Source: Variovorax brevis | Lineage (GTDB): Bacteria; Pseudomonadota; Gammaproteobacteria; Burkholderiales; Burkholderiaceae_C | Length of the DNA: 64,000 bases | NCBI RefSeq assembly: GCF_030317105.1 | Contig: NZ_JASZYG010000012.1 | Span: 1 to 64,000, forward strand | Direction of reading: 5' to 3' | Shown: positions 41,360 to 50,965 of the stretch, one piece after another | How the letters are laid out: every line of letters begins with the position of its first letter | How positions within the stretch are numbered: position 1 is the first letter of the stretch | Program-made: the position numbers and the translations under genes | The notes under the pieces: model-generated | Told to the model about the DNA's origin: nothing | Seen by the model: only the letters and a program-made list of their open reading frames with translations | Databases searched by the model: none

Positions 41360-42802
41360 TCAGCCGTGCTTGATTGCGACGGTCTTGAGGGTGGTGAAGC
41401 CGTAGAGCGCTTCGAAGCCCTTTTCGCGACCGTAGCCCGAGGACTTCACGCCGCCGAAAGGCAGTTCGACACCGCCGCCGGCACCGTAGTTGTTGATGAA
41501 CACCTGGCCGCTGCGCAGGCGTTTGGCCATGCGGAACTGGCGCGCGCCGTTCTCCGTCCACACGCCGGCCACTAGGCCGAACTGCGTGGCATTGGCCAAG
41601 GCGATGGCCTCGTCTTCGTCGCTGAAAGCCATGGCGGCCAACACGGGGCCGAACACTTCTTCCTGCGCCAGCCGATGCGTCACCGGCACGTCGCGCAACA
41701 GCGTCGGTGCCTGGTAGAAGCCGGTTTCGGGCGCGTCCTCAACGATCACGCCCTGCGCCACCATCGGAATGCCGGCCACATGCGCGTCGCTCAGGAAATC
41801 CCACACGCGCTGCTGCTGCGACTGGCGGATGAGCGGCCCGACGTCGAGGTCCATGGCCGCAGGCCCCACGCGCAGGCTTTCGAACGCCTTGCCGAGCCGT
41901 TCCAGCAGCGGCTCGTAGATGCTGCGCTCCACCAGCACCCGCGAGCCGGCCGAACAGGTCTGGCCTGCGTTCTGCACGATCGCGTTGATGAGCACCGGAA
42001 TGGCCGCGTCCAGGTCGGAATCCGCGAAGATGAGCTGCGGGCTCTTGCCGCCGAGTTCGAGCGTGACCGGGCAGTGTCGTTCGGCCGCGACCTGCTGGAT
42101 CAGCGTGCCAACCTTGGGGCTGCCCGTGAAGCTGATGTGGTCGATGCCCGGATGGCGGGCCAGCGCGTCGCCGACCTCATGGCCGTAGCCGGTCACGATG
42201 TTGAGCGCGCCGGCCGGAAAGCCCACTTCAGCCGCCAGTTGCGCCACGCGGATGAGCGAAAGGCAGGCGTCTTCCGCAGGCTTCACCACGCACGCGTTGC
42301 CGGCCGCCAGCGCCCCGCCCACGCTGCGCCCGAAGATCTGCATCGGGTAGTTCCATGGAATGATGTGTCCCGTGACGCCATGCGGCTCGCGCCAGGTGAA
42401 GACGCTGTAGCCGTCCTGGTAGGGAATCGTCTCGCCGTGCAGTTTGTCGCAGGCACCAGCGTAGAACTCGAAATAGCGCACCAGCGCCAGTGCGTCGGCA
42501 CGCGCCTGCTTCACCGGCTTGCCGCAGTCGCGTTGCTCCAGCAAGGCCAGTTCGTCGATGTGCTCGGAGATCTTGGCCGAGAGCTTCATCATGAGCCGGC
42601 CGCGCTCCGCGGCGCTCACCTTGTGCCAGATGCCGTCGAAGCAATCGCGCGCCGCGCGCACGGCGGCATCGATGTCGGCCGCGTTGCTGCGCTGCAATTC
42701 GTCGAAGGCCTGGCCGTCGGAAGGGTCCAGCACCGGCAGCACGCGCCCGGAGGAGGAGGCAACGCCCGCGTTGCCGATGAAATTGAGTTGCATGTCTGGC
42801 AT
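41360..42802 (-). CDS. Aldehyde dehydrogenase family protein
   Basis: This protein (480 residues from ATG 42802, 477 from ATG 42793) oxidises an aldehyde with NAD(P). Seen are the catalytic Asn in IIPWNYPMQIF, the Lys of CVVKPAEDACL, FTGSPKVG, the general-base glutamate in LELGGKSPQ and the nucleophile cysteine in NAGQTCSAGSR. It is probably co-transcribed with the SDR gene. The frame is open to 43054 but overlaps the divergent GNAT gene. Substrate unknown. Confidence 0.9.
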   Translation of the reverse strand: MPDMQLNFIGNAGVASSSGRVLPVLDPSDGQAFDELQRSNAADIDAAVRAARDCFDGIWHKVSAAERGRLMMKLSAKISEHIDELALLEQRDCGKPVKQARADALALVRYFEFYAGACDKLHGETIPYQDGYSVFTWREPHGVTGHIIPWNYPMQIFGRSVGGALAAGNACVVKPAEDACLSLIRVAQLAAEVGFPAGALNIVTGYGHEVGDALARHPGIDHISFTGSPKVGTLIQQVAAERHCPVTLELGGKSPQLIFADSDLDAAIPVLINAIVQNAGQTCSAGSRVLVERSIYEPLLERLGKAFESLRVGPAAMDLDVGPLIRQSQQQRVWDFLSDAHVAGIPMVAQGVIVEDAPETGFYQAPTLLRDVPVTHRLAQEEVFGPVLAAMAFSDEDEAIALANATQFGLVAGVWTENGARQFRMAKRLRSGQVFINNYGAGGGVELPFGGVKSSGYGREKGFEALYGFTTLKTVAIKHG

Positions 42803-42859
42803 TGTGCGCGACGATGAGTCCTCGATTGCACGGTGCGTCATAGGGGAAAATGCCCCTCC

Positions 42860-43372
42860 ATGCTCATTCGCCGCCTGACTCCCGCCGACGCTTTCGCGCA
42901 CCGCCAACTGATGCTCGAAGCCTATGAAAACCATCCTGACGCCTTCACGTCCAGTACGTCGGAACGTGTCGCGCTGCCCTTGTCGTGGTGGGCCGATCGG
43001 CTTCCGGCGGGTGATGCGCAATCCAGTGCGGTGTGGGGCGCGTTCGACGATCACGACACGCTGGTGGGCGCGGCCGGCCTGAGCGTCGAGTCACGCATCA
43101 AGTCGCGCCACAAGGGCCTGCTGTTCGGCATGTACGTGGTGCCGGCCGCCCGACAGCACGGCGTGGGCGCCAAGCTGGTCGAGGCCGTCCTGGCAGCGGC
43201 CAGGATGCGTGGCGACATCCGCGTCGTCCAGCTCACCGTCACGCAAGGAAACGATGGCGCGCAGGCCCTGTATGAGCGCTGCGGCTTCAAGACCTTTGGC
43301 GTCGAGCCGATGGCGGTGCGTGTCGCTGATCGCTTTCATGCCAAGGTTCACATGTGGTGTGAACTTCCCTGA
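42860..43372 (+). CDS. GNAT family N-acetyltransferase
   Basis: This 170-residue protein has the acetyl-CoA-binding strand and loop MYVVPAARQHGVGAKLVEA (motif A, R/QxxGxG/A) and the C-terminal NDGAQALYERCGFKTFG typical of the RimI-like fold. It acetylates an amine on a small molecule or protein; the target is not evident. ATG 42860 matches the family start. It is divergent from the aldehyde dehydrogenase gene. Confidence 0.88.
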   Translation: MLIRRLTPADAFAHRQLMLEAYENHPDAFTSSTSERVALPLSWWADRLPAGDAQSSAVWGAFDDHDTLVGAAGLSVESRIKSRHKGLLFGMYVVPAARQHGVGAKLVEAVLAAARMRGDIRVVQLTVTQGNDGAQALYERCGFKTFGVEPMAVRVADRFHAKVHMWCELP

Positions 43373-43522
43373 TCGAATGCTCTTTCGTTCGCCCGTTGTT
43401 TTATGTGCGGTAGCGAACATACGAAGCCCCTTGCACTCCATATACTGAGCCCGGCACTCTGAGGGAGGGCGCCACATGGGGCAGCGTCCATGCCCGATTG
43501 CGCCAGGGAGCTTCTCGCTTTG

Positions 43523-44230
43523 ATGTCCACGTTCGATCCAAAAGACAATGGCCTGCTTGGCTCGTTGCCGGACGCCGATTTCCAGCGTTTGCGTCCCCAC
43601 CTCGAGCCCGTCCAGCTGACGCTCGGCGAAGTGCTGTACGAATCCGGCGGCACGCAAACCCACGTCTATTTCCCCGCTACGGCCATCGTCTCGCTGCTCT
43701 ACGTGCTGGAGAACGGCGCATCGGCCGAGATCGCGGTGGTCGGCAATGAAGGCATCGTGGGTGTCACGCTGCTGATGGGTGGCGGCACCACACCCAGCCG
43801 CGCGGTCGTCCAGAGTTCCGGGATGAGCTTCAGGATGAAAGCCCAAGCCATGAAGAAGGAGTTCGACCGGGCCGGCCCCGTTCTTCACTTGCTGCTGCGC
43901 TACACGCAGGCGTTGATCACGCAGATGGCACAAACGGCCGTGTGCAACCGCCACCACTCGCTCGACCAGCAACTCTGCAGGTGGTTGCTGCTGAGCCTCG
44001 ACAGGCTGAGCCACAACCAGCTGGCCATGACGCAGGAACTGATCTCCAACATGCTCGGCGTGCGCCGCGAGGGCGTGACAGAGGTCGCCCTCAAGCTGCA
44101 GAAGGCCAACCTCATCCGCTACGCGAGGGGCAACATCGCGGTACTGGACCGCGCAGGCCTGGAAAAGCGGACCTGCGAGTGCTACGCGGTGGTCAAGAAG
44201 GAATATGACCGGCTGCTCGGGCCAGCCTGA
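43523..44230 (+). CDS. Crp/Fnr-family transcription regulator without cNMP signature
   Basis: This protein of 235 residues (245 plus from ATG 43490) has a CRP-like beta-barrel (about 10-125), a dimer helix, and a winged helix (about 150-225) with QELISNMLGVRREGVTEVA as recognition region. The barrel lacks the conserved Arg and Ser that hold cAMP and lacks Fnr-type cysteines, so the signal is unknown. The CNRHHSLDQQLCRWLL segment is typical of a subgroup frequent in Burkholderiales. I chose ATG 43523 because family members begin near STFDP. It precedes an unknown gene on the same strand. Confidence 0.85.
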   Translation: MSTFDPKDNGLLGSLPDADFQRLRPHLEPVQLTLGEVLYESGGTQTHVYFPATAIVSLLYVLENGASAEIAVVGNEGIVGVTLLMGGGTTPSRAVVQSSGMSFRMKAQAMKKEFDRAGPVLHLLLRYTQALITQMAQTAVCNRHHSLDQQLCRWLLLSLDRLSHNQLAMTQELISNMLGVRREGVTEVALKLQKANLIRYARGNIAVLDRAGLEKRTCECYAVVKKEYDRLLGPA

Positions 44231-44403
44231 GGGGCTGCAGGCGAAAGTCTCCCGAGGCGAAGCACTGGCGCTCTCACCTTCACAGGATGTCTGGGTGCGG
44301 AAGCGAACAGACTGGCATCGTTTGGCGCGCTAAGTTCGCATCCAGCGCATCGGTACGCGGGCACACGCACCTGATGTACGGCGCAAATGCTGGGAGGCAT
44401 GCG

Positions 44404-44874
44404 ATGTTCGAACTGAACCTGGCCCTGCGCATGGCGGCCATCAAGGGTGTTCTCGCGACACACGGCGTAGCGCAGGCGCTGGCGTTGCTCAACGACGGAA
44501 CCGACTACCGCTACACCGGCATCTACAAGCTGCGGGGCGCGGGAATGTACGCGGCCTTCATGTTCGACCGGTGCGCGGAGCATCGCGCGTGGCTGCGCGT
44601 GTTTCCGCTTCGCACGAGCATCTGGCGCCACGTGCTGCACCAGGGCGAATTCATGACGAACGATGCCATGCAGGACACCCGTCTGAGCCGCGACGACCCG
44701 GCCAGCTTTCTTCGATCGTGCTACGGCAGCTTGTTGCAAGCCGAGGCGGGCCGCCTGCCGGTGGGCATCCTGATCCACTTCGACGTTGAACAGCGGGAAA
44801 TCGAACCGGGGGAGGCCTCGTTCCTGCGGGAAGCCGCGCCCTTGTTCCTGGAACACCTCGCGCAGGCGTCGTGA
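44404..44874 (+). CDS. Protein of unknown function
   Basis: This protein of 156 residues from ATG 44404 is mixed alpha/beta and soluble, with no signal peptide or membrane helix. I do not recognise a family. The segments DGTDYRYTGIYKLRG and LQAEAGRLPVGILIHFDVEQR look like strands of a small sensory fold such as GAF or PAS, but this is only a visual impression. A good GGAGG ribosome site lies before the start; an open frame continues upstream to 44287. It follows the Crp/Fnr regulator by 173 bases. Confidence 0.6.
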   Translation: MFELNLALRMAAIKGVLATHGVAQALALLNDGTDYRYTGIYKLRGAGMYAAFMFDRCAEHRAWLRVFPLRTSIWRHVLHQGEFMTNDAMQDTRLSRDDPASFLRSCYGSLLQAEAGRLPVGILIHFDVEQREIEPGEASFLREAAPLFLEHLAQAS

Positions 44875-44911
44875 CGCCCGGCATGGTGGCGAGAACCGTC
44901 GTCGGCGTGTC

Positions 44912-45316
44912 TCAGGCCGGGCGCGCTTCAGGGTAGGCCGGAAGCCCGTCGTCCAGGTGCACCCAGGGCAGCCTGGAACTGGTGCGTGTGTGGTCCCTGG
45001 GTGGCAGCATGGCAGGGTCTTCCAGCGAGCACGTGGTGACGTCCATTTCGTCGGGGTACTTCGTGGAGTGGAAGGTCAGCGGGGTGCCGCAAGCAGCGCA
45101 AAAGCTTCGTGTGCCGTGCTCCGACGACTTGAAAGTGGCCGGGCGGCCGGCAGTCAACCGGAAGCCGGACGATGGCACGGTGAACCACGCCACGAATGGC
45201 GCGCCGCTCGTTCGGCGGCATATGGAGCAATGGCAGTTCGTTTCGTTGGAGGGGACGCCGCCGGCCTCATAGCGCACGGCACCGCAAAAGCAATGGCCCT
45301 TGAGCGTCGTTCCCAT
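44912..45316 (-). CDS. GFA/CENP-V family zinc protein
   Basis: This 134-residue protein has the zinc ligands of the glutathione-dependent formaldehyde-activating (GFA) family: CFCGAVRY, CHCSICRRTSG and FCAACGTPL. Despite the family name the activity of most members is unproven. Its start is three bases after the pcm stop, so the two genes are read together. Confidence 0.88.
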   Translation of the reverse strand: MGTTLKGHCFCGAVRYEAGGVPSNETNCHCSICRRTSGAPFVAWFTVPSSGFRLTAGRPATFKSSEHGTRSFCAACGTPLTFHSTKYPDEMDVTTCSLEDPAMLPPRDHTRTSSRLPWVHLDDGLPAYPEARPA

Positions 45317-45319
45317 GGT

Positions 45320-45994
45320 TCAGATGGACTCGGTGTCCTCCAGCTGCGAGAACAGCACCTGGAAAATCTCGCTGGTCGACAGCACGCCGTGTTCGTCTTT
45401 TTCCACCAGCATGAGCTGCTGGACATCTCGCAGGCCCGCCGGAATGACCATCTTGCCGCCGGGCTTGAGCTGGTAGGTGAGGGCGGGCGGAATCAACTCG
45501 GGCGCCGCCGTGACGATGATCTTGTCGAAAGGCGCGTGCTCCGGCCAGCCGCGGCAACCGTTGCCGACCTTGATCTGGACGTTGAAGTGACCTTGCCGGT
45601 TCAGCCGGTGCCGGGCCTGCACGGCCAGTTCCTCGATGATTTCGATGCTCAGCACCCGTTCGGCGAGCCCGGCAAGGATGGCGGTTTGGTAGCCCAGCCC
45701 GGTGCCGATTTCCAGCACGGTGTCGGTGGGCTGCACGTCCAGCAAATCCGTCATCACCGCGACGATGAAGGGCTGCGAGATGGTCTTGCCGTAGCCGATG
45801 GGCAAGGGCGTGTCCACGTAGGCGTAGGGGCGCAGTTCCAGCGGCACGAACTCGTGGCGCGGCACCTCGCCGAGCGCGTCCATCACACGGCGGTGCAGCG
45901 CGGCCTTGCCGAGGTGGGTGGTGGAAAAGATCGTCTTCGCGGCAATTTCCGCGAGCATGCGCTGACGCAGGGTCGTGAAGTCGGATTCCGTCAT
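45320..45994 (-). CDS. pcm: Protein-L-isoaspartate O-methyltransferase family
   Basis: This protein (224 residues from ATG 45994; ATG 46000 is also possible) has the PCMT motifs EIGTGLGYQTAILAGL (SAM loop), the preceding TVLE and AYVDTPLPIGYGKTISQPFIV, in which the last part binds the isoaspartyl substrate. It repairs isoaspartate in aged proteins. A threonine/serine-rich ISQP signature is intact. It lies upstream of the GFA gene and downstream of codA, with a 113-base gap from codA. Confidence 0.9.
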   Translation of the reverse strand: MTESDFTTLRQRMLAEIAAKTIFSTTHLGKAALHRRVMDALGEVPRHEFVPLELRPYAYVDTPLPIGYGKTISQPFIVAVMTDLLDVQPTDTVLEIGTGLGYQTAILAGLAERVLSIEIIEELAVQARHRLNRQGHFNVQIKVGNGCRGWPEHAPFDKIIVTAAPELIPPALTYQLKPGGKMVIPAGLRDVQQLMLVEKDEHGVLSTSEIFQVLFSQLEDTESI

Positions 45995-46107
45995 GGGCAC
46001 TCCGAAGGCGCGGGGCTGACTCCGTCATCGTACGCCGATGAGGGCGCTTCGCACAGGCCGAAAACCCGGCCGGCGTCCCCAGTGCTGGCGCGGTGCGCGA
46101 ACCGGCG

Positions 46108-47388
46108 TCAGGTGCGCGGCGGCATGAAGGACGTGGCGTCCGGCCTGCCTGCCAGATGCAGCGCACTCGTTGCTGCCGGCGCCTGCGCCAACAGCTTGCC
46201 CTTGCGAAACACCTTCAGCCGCGTCGCGCGCAGGCGAATCGCTTCCACCGGGTCGCGCGCCTGCAGCAACACGAAGCTTGCGTCGCAACCCGCTTCGATC
46301 CCGTAGTCCGCCAAGCCGAAAACCTGCGCCGCATTGCGCGTGACCGCGTCGAAGCATTGGCGGATGCCGGCCTGGCTGGTCATCTGTGCCACGTGCAGGC
46401 CCATGTGGGCCACTTCGAGCATGTCGCCCGAGCCCATGCCGTACCACGGGTCCATCACGCAGTCGTGGCCGAAGGCGACGTTCACGCCCGCCGCCATGAG
46501 TTCGGGCACGCGCGTCATGCCGCGGCGCTTGGGGTAGGTGTCGTGGCGGCCCTGCAGCGTGATGTTGATGAGCGGATTGGCGATCACGCTCACCCGCGAT
46601 TCGGCAATGAGCGGCAGCAGCTTGCTGACGTAGTAGTTGTCCATCGAATGCATTGACGTGCAGTGCGATCCGGTGACGCGGCCCTGCAAGCCAAGGCGTT
46701 GCGTTTCGAACGCAAGCGTCTCGATGTGGCGCGACAGCGGGTCGTCCGATTCGTCGCAATGCATGTCGACCGCCAGACCGCGCTCTGCTGCGATCTCGCA
46801 CAGCAGCTTCACGCTGGCCGCGCCATCGGCCATGGTGCGCTCGAAATGCGGAATGCCGCCGACGACGTCCACACCCTTGTCCAGAGCGCGCTTGAGGTTT
46901 TCCACGCCGCCGGGCGAACGCAGCACGCCGTCCTGTGGAAAGGCGACCAGTTGCAGGTCGATATAGGGCGCGACGCGGCGCTTGACGTCGAGCAAGGCAT
47001 CGACAGCCAGCAAGCTCGGATCGCTGGTGTCCACATGCGTGCGGATCGCAAGCAGCCCCTTGGCCACTGCCCAGTCGCAGTAGGCCAGGGCGCGATCGAT
47101 GAGCGCATCGGCCGTCAGCAGCGGCTTCAGTTCGCCCCACAGTGCGATGCCTTCCAGCAGCGTGCCGCTCTGGTTGACGCGCGGCAGGCCGTAGCTGAGC
47201 GTCGCGTCCATGTGGAAATGCGCATCGATGAAGTGCGGCGAGACCAGCAAGCCACCGGCATCGATCTTTTCCTGCGCAGGCGCATCCAGACCCGCCGTGA
47301 CTTCGGCAATGCGGCCGTCCTGCACGGCAATGGACATGCCGGTGCGGCCGTCCGGCAGCGTGGCGTTGTGGACTAGAAGATCGAGCAT
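46108..47388 (-). CDS. codA: Cytosine deaminase (CodA-type amidohydrolase)
   Basis: This 426-residue metal-dependent hydrolase resembles E. coli CodA along its length. Metal ligands are visible in FIDAHFHMD, CDE of VDMHCDESDD, SHCTSMHS and the aspartate of FGHDCVMDPW; RTHVDTSD and LVNI-type NPLINITLQGRHDTYPKRRG are also shared. It would turn cytosine into uracil, supplying Upp and the URC enzymes of the same operon. Other aminopyrimidines or isocytosine-like substrates are possible. Its start overlaps the nupQ-like stop by one base. Confidence 0.88.
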   Translation of the reverse strand: MLDLLVHNATLPDGRTGMSIAVQDGRIAEVTAGLDAPAQEKIDAGGLLVSPHFIDAHFHMDATLSYGLPRVNQSGTLLEGIALWGELKPLLTADALIDRALAYCDWAVAKGLLAIRTHVDTSDPSLLAVDALLDVKRRVAPYIDLQLVAFPQDGVLRSPGGVENLKRALDKGVDVVGGIPHFERTMADGAASVKLLCEIAAERGLAVDMHCDESDDPLSRHIETLAFETQRLGLQGRVTGSHCTSMHSMDNYYVSKLLPLIAESRVSVIANPLINITLQGRHDTYPKRRGMTRVPELMAAGVNVAFGHDCVMDPWYGMGSGDMLEVAHMGLHVAQMTSQAGIRQCFDAVTRNAAQVFGLADYGIEAGCDASFVLLQARDPVEAIRLRATRLKVFRKGKLLAQAPAATSALHLAGRPDATSFMPPRT

Positions 47389-48311
47389 CAGCGTTCACCC
47401 TTTCTGTAGGGCTTCATCAGCGCCTGCGGATAGGCGGCCTTGCGGGCCACCAGCACCAGCGCGAGGATCGACAAAAGATAGGGCAGCATCAGGTAAAGCT
47501 GATAGGGCAGCACCGCGTCGCCCGATTGTTGCAGCCGCAGTTGCAGCGCGTCGAAAAAGGCAAAGAGCAGGGCGCCCAGCAGGGCCTTTCCGGGCCGCCA
47601 CGAGGCGAACACCACCAGCGCTACGCAGATCCATCCGCGCCCGTTGATCATGTTGAAGAAGAAGGCGTTGAATGCGGACAAGGTGAGGAAGGAGCCCGCC
47701 ACCCCCATCAACGCCGACCCCGCCACGATGGCGCCCGTTCGCGTGGCCGCCACCGACACACCCTGACCCTCGGCCGCCTGCGGGTTCTCGCCGACCATGC
47801 GCACCGCCAGCCCGACCGGCGTCCGATAAAGGATGTAGCCGACGATTGGAACCAGCACCAGCGCAAAGGCCGTCAGCGCCGTCTGCGACGACAACACCGG
47901 AATGTGCAGCCACTCCATCGGCGCAAAGGGCGCGATGGTCGGCGGCGTGTTCACCTTGGGAAAATTCACGCGGTAACCGTAGTAACTCAGGGCCGTCGCC
48001 AACAGCGTGATGCCCAGCCCCGACACGTGCTGCGACAGCGCCAGCCCCACGGTGAGAAAGGCGTGCAGCAACCCGAACACCGCGCCCGTCAGCGCCGCCA
48101 CCGCCACGCCAACCCACAGCGACGCGCCCGCATACACGGCAAGCCATCCGGCGAAGGCGCCCGCCACCATGATCCCCTCGATGCCCAGGTTGAGCACGCC
48201 TGCGCGTTCGCACAGCAAGACGCCCAGCGTGCCGAAGATCAGTGGCGTGGCAATGCGCAGCACGGCCACCCAGAAGGCCGCGTTGGAAAGGATGTCGAGC
48301 AGGTCGCTCAT
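47388..48311 (-). CDS. nupQ: BMP-type nucleoside ABC transporter permease 2
   Basis: This 307-residue permease has about eight to nine predicted helices, in the BPD_transp_2 family, with GVLLCERAGVLNLGIEGIMV near the start, which is the family hallmark, and AVRMVGENPQAAEGQGVSV as coupling loop. ATG 48311 overlaps the stop of the first permease (ATGA), so I prefer it to GTG 48317. It pairs with the gene before it to form the channel. Confidence 0.92.
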   Translation of the reverse strand: MSDLLDILSNAAFWVAVLRIATPLIFGTLGVLLCERAGVLNLGIEGIMVAGAFAGWLAVYAGASLWVGVAVAALTGAVFGLLHAFLTVGLALSQHVSGLGITLLATALSYYGYRVNFPKVNTPPTIAPFAPMEWLHIPVLSSQTALTAFALVLVPIVGYILYRTPVGLAVRMVGENPQAAEGQGVSVAATRTGAIVAGSALMGVAGSFLTLSAFNAFFFNMINGRGWICVALVVFASWRPGKALLGALLFAFFDALQLRLQQSGDAVLPYQLYLMLPYLLSILALVLVARKAAYPQALMKPYRKGER

Positions 48312-49369
48312 TTCCACCGCACCCGGTATTGCGTGAGCAGCGTGGCCACCAGCACCGCGATCAGCGATGCCGCGACGATCACGTCCGCGATGTAGGTCGG
48401 CACCCCCACGGCGCGGCTCATGGTGTCAGCGCCGACCAGCACGCCCGCCACGAACACGCTGGCCGCCAGCACGCCCAGCGGATGCAGCCCCGCCAGCATC
48501 GCGATGACGATGCCGCTGTAGCCATAGCCCGGCGACATGTCGAGCGTGACGTAGCTGGTGCGCCCCGCCACTTCGATGGCACCGGCCAGCCCCGCCAGGG
48601 CGCCCGACAGCAGCGCGACCGCCACGACGGTGCCCGTGACCGGCACGCCCGCAAAGGCGGCCGCCCGCGCATTGGCGCCGACCGCACGGATGTCGAAGCC
48701 CAGCACCGTGTGCTTGAACAGCAGCCACACCAGCACTGCGAGCGTGCCCGCCCAGATCAGTCCGGTGTGCACGCGCGTCTGGGCGATCAGCTTGCTCATC
48801 TCCAGCCCGTCCTGCAGCGACACGCTCTGCGGCCAGCCCATCGCGGTCGGGTCCTTCATGGGGCCGTCGAGCATTGCCGAAACACCCAGCAGCACGATGA
48901 AGTTGATCAGCAGCGTGGTCACCACCTCATCCACGCCAAGGCGCGTCTTCATCAGCGCCGGGCCGAGCAGGAGCAGGGCTCCGGCAGCGGCTGCCGCCAG
49001 CATCATCAGCGGAAAGAGCACCCACAGCGGCCATTCGAAGCCCGTGCCGCCGTGCAGGCCGCCGACGGCCACGGCCGCCAGCGCGCCGGCATAGAGCTGC
49101 CCTTCGGCCCCGATATTGAACAGGCGCGCCTTGAACGCCACCGTCGCCGACAGGCCCGTCAGGATGAGCGGAATAGCACGCGTGAGCGTCTCGCTCCAGC
49201 CGAACACCGAGCCGAACCCGCCCTGCAGCAGCAATGCATAGGTCTTGCCCACCGGTGCCCCGGCCCACAGCACGAGCAGAGCGCTGACAAGCATGGTGAA
49301 CGCCACCGCGCCGATGGGCGCCAGCACCAGCGCCAGGCGCGAACTGCCGTGGCGGCGCTCCAGCCTCAT
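48308..49369 (-). CDS. nupP: BMP-type nucleoside ABC transporter permease 1
   Basis: This 353-residue inner-membrane permease has about ten predicted helices, the NIGAEGQLYAGAL motif and the coupling loop DIRAVGANARAAAFAGVPV. It belongs with NupP and the guanosine/adenosine transporters of the BMP group. Its start overlaps the ATPase gene stop (ATGA). Confidence 0.92.
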   Translation of the reverse strand: MRLERRHGSSRLALVLAPIGAVAFTMLVSALLVLWAGAPVGKTYALLLQGGFGSVFGWSETLTRAIPLILTGLSATVAFKARLFNIGAEGQLYAGALAAVAVGGLHGGTGFEWPLWVLFPLMMLAAAAAGALLLLGPALMKTRLGVDEVVTTLLINFIVLLGVSAMLDGPMKDPTAMGWPQSVSLQDGLEMSKLIAQTRVHTGLIWAGTLAVLVWLLFKHTVLGFDIRAVGANARAAAFAGVPVTGTVVAVALLSGALAGLAGAIEVAGRTSYVTLDMSPGYGYSGIVIAMLAGLHPLGVLAASVFVAGVLVGADTMSRAVGVPTYIADVIVAASLIAVLVATLLTQYRVRWK

Positions 49370-50958
49370 GCGCTGCCTTCCGTGGCAGCCGCCTTGCGAT
49401 GGCCGTGCCCCACCGTGCCCGCCATCGCCAGTCCGATCGCTTCGCGCGTCCAGGCCGAGGCCGGGCGAGGCTCGCCGATGTGTCCGCCGTGCATCACGGC
49501 CACCCGATCGCCCAGCGCCAGCACTTCATCGAGGTCGTCGGAAATCACCAGCACTGCGGCGCCGGCGTCTCGCGCCTCGATGAGTTGCTGCTGCACATAG
49601 GCCACGGCGCCGATGTCCAGCCCCCACGTCGGTTGATGCGCGACGATGAGTCGAGGCGTCTGGCTGGACGACCGGGCGCTGTCAGGCGCGAGCAAGGAGC
49701 GCCCCAGGATCAGCTTCTGCATGTTTCCGCCGGAGAGCGAGCGCGCCGGCGAATCGAGACCCGCGCCGCGCACGTCGAAGGCCTGTTCCACCTTGCGCGC
49801 GTGCGCCCGGGCGGCCGCGCGGCGCACCCAGCGAAGGCCAGGGAAGAACCATCGCGAGAACGCATCGGAGCGCAGCCGTTCTGAAACCACGTTCTCCCAC
49901 ACCGGCAAATCCCCCACGACGCCGACGGCATGCCGGTCTTCCGGAATGCGCGCGACGCCCCGTGCGACCAATCGCGCGGGCGAGGGCGGCAAGGCGCGGC
50001 CCATGAACTGGACGGAACCCGAGGCCGCGCGCCGCGTGCCGCTGAGCAGTTCCGCCAGCGCGACCTGTCCGTTGCCCGAGACGCCGGCGATGGCGACGAT
50101 CTCCCCCGCACGCAGCGTGAGGGAAGCATCGCGCAAGGCGTCGCGGTTGTCCGACCCGGATCCGGCCTGCGTGTTCACATGCTCCAGCACGCACACCGCA
50201 TCGCCCGCACGCTTGGCCGGCCGGCGCAAGGGAGGATCGACCGCATGGCCTACCATCCAGAGTGCCAACTGCTCCTGCGTGCAATCGGCGGTGCGCGCCT
50301 GCGCCACCAGCTTGCCGTTGCGCAGCACCGCCACGCGATGCGACACGCGCAGCACTTCCGGCAGCTTGTGACTGATGAAGATGATCGACAGCCCCTGCGC
50401 AACCATCTGCGAGAGCGTCGCAAAAAGCGCTTCGCTTTCCTGCGGCGTGAGCACGGCCGTGGGCTCGTCGAGGATGAGGATGCGGGCGCCCCGATAGAGC
50501 GCCTTGAGAATCTCCACCCGCTGGCGTTCCCCGACCGACAGGCTGCCGATCTGCGCATCGGGCGTCACCGGCAGGCCGAAGCGCTGCGCCACGTCCAGCA
50601 GCCGGGCGCGCGCCGCGCCGCGCTGCGACCACGGTTGCCAGAGCGGCTCCGTGCCCATGAGCACGTTGTCGAGCACGCTCAGGTTGTCGGCCAGCGTGAA
50701 GTGCTGGTGCACCATGCCGACGCCGGCCGCCAGAGCCTCCTTCGGGTTGCCCGGCGCCAGGGGTTGGCCGAAGACCTCGATGCTGCCTTCGTCGGCCACA
50801 TAGTGGCCAAAGAGAATGGACATCAGCGTCGACTTGCCCGCGCCGTTTTCACCCAGCAGCGCCAGCACTTCGCCGGCTTCAAGGTCCAGCGAGACGTTGT
50901 CATTGGCGACCAGCGAGCCGAATCGCTTGGTGATGCCGCGGAGCGCGAGAACGGTCAC
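49366..50958 (-). CDS. nupO: BMP-type nucleoside ABC transporter ATPase
   Basis: This 530-residue protein has two ABC domains in tandem, like RbsA and NupO. The first has Walker A GENGAGKST, signature LSVGERQR and Walker B ILILDEP. The second has Walker A replaced by GVSGNGQVAL, signature LSGGNMQK and a Walker B region with an insertion (RSSSQTPRLIVAHQPTWG), so it probably does not hydrolyse ATP well. GTG 50958 follows the upstream stop closely with GGAAG before it; ATG 50982 overlaps the upstream gene. Confidence 0.92.
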   Translation of the reverse strand: MTVLALRGITKRFGSLVANDNVSLDLEAGEVLALLGENGAGKSTLMSILFGHYVADEGSIEVFGQPLAPGNPKEALAAGVGMVHQHFTLADNLSVLDNVLMGTEPLWQPWSQRGAARARLLDVAQRFGLPVTPDAQIGSLSVGERQRVEILKALYRGARILILDEPTAVLTPQESEALFATLSQMVAQGLSIIFISHKLPEVLRVSHRVAVLRNGKLVAQARTADCTQEQLALWMVGHAVDPPLRRPAKRAGDAVCVLEHVNTQAGSGSDNRDALRDASLTLRAGEIVAIAGVSGNGQVALAELLSGTRRAASGSVQFMGRALPPSPARLVARGVARIPEDRHAVGVVGDLPVWENVVSERLRSDAFSRWFFPGLRWVRRAAARAHARKVEQAFDVRGAGLDSPARSLSGGNMQKLILGRSLLAPDSARSSSQTPRLIVAHQPTWGLDIGAVAYVQQQLIEARDAGAAVLVISDDLDEVLALGDRVAVMHGGHIGEPRPASAWTREAIGLAMAGTVGHGHRKAAATEGSA

Positions 50959-50965
50959 GTGCGCT

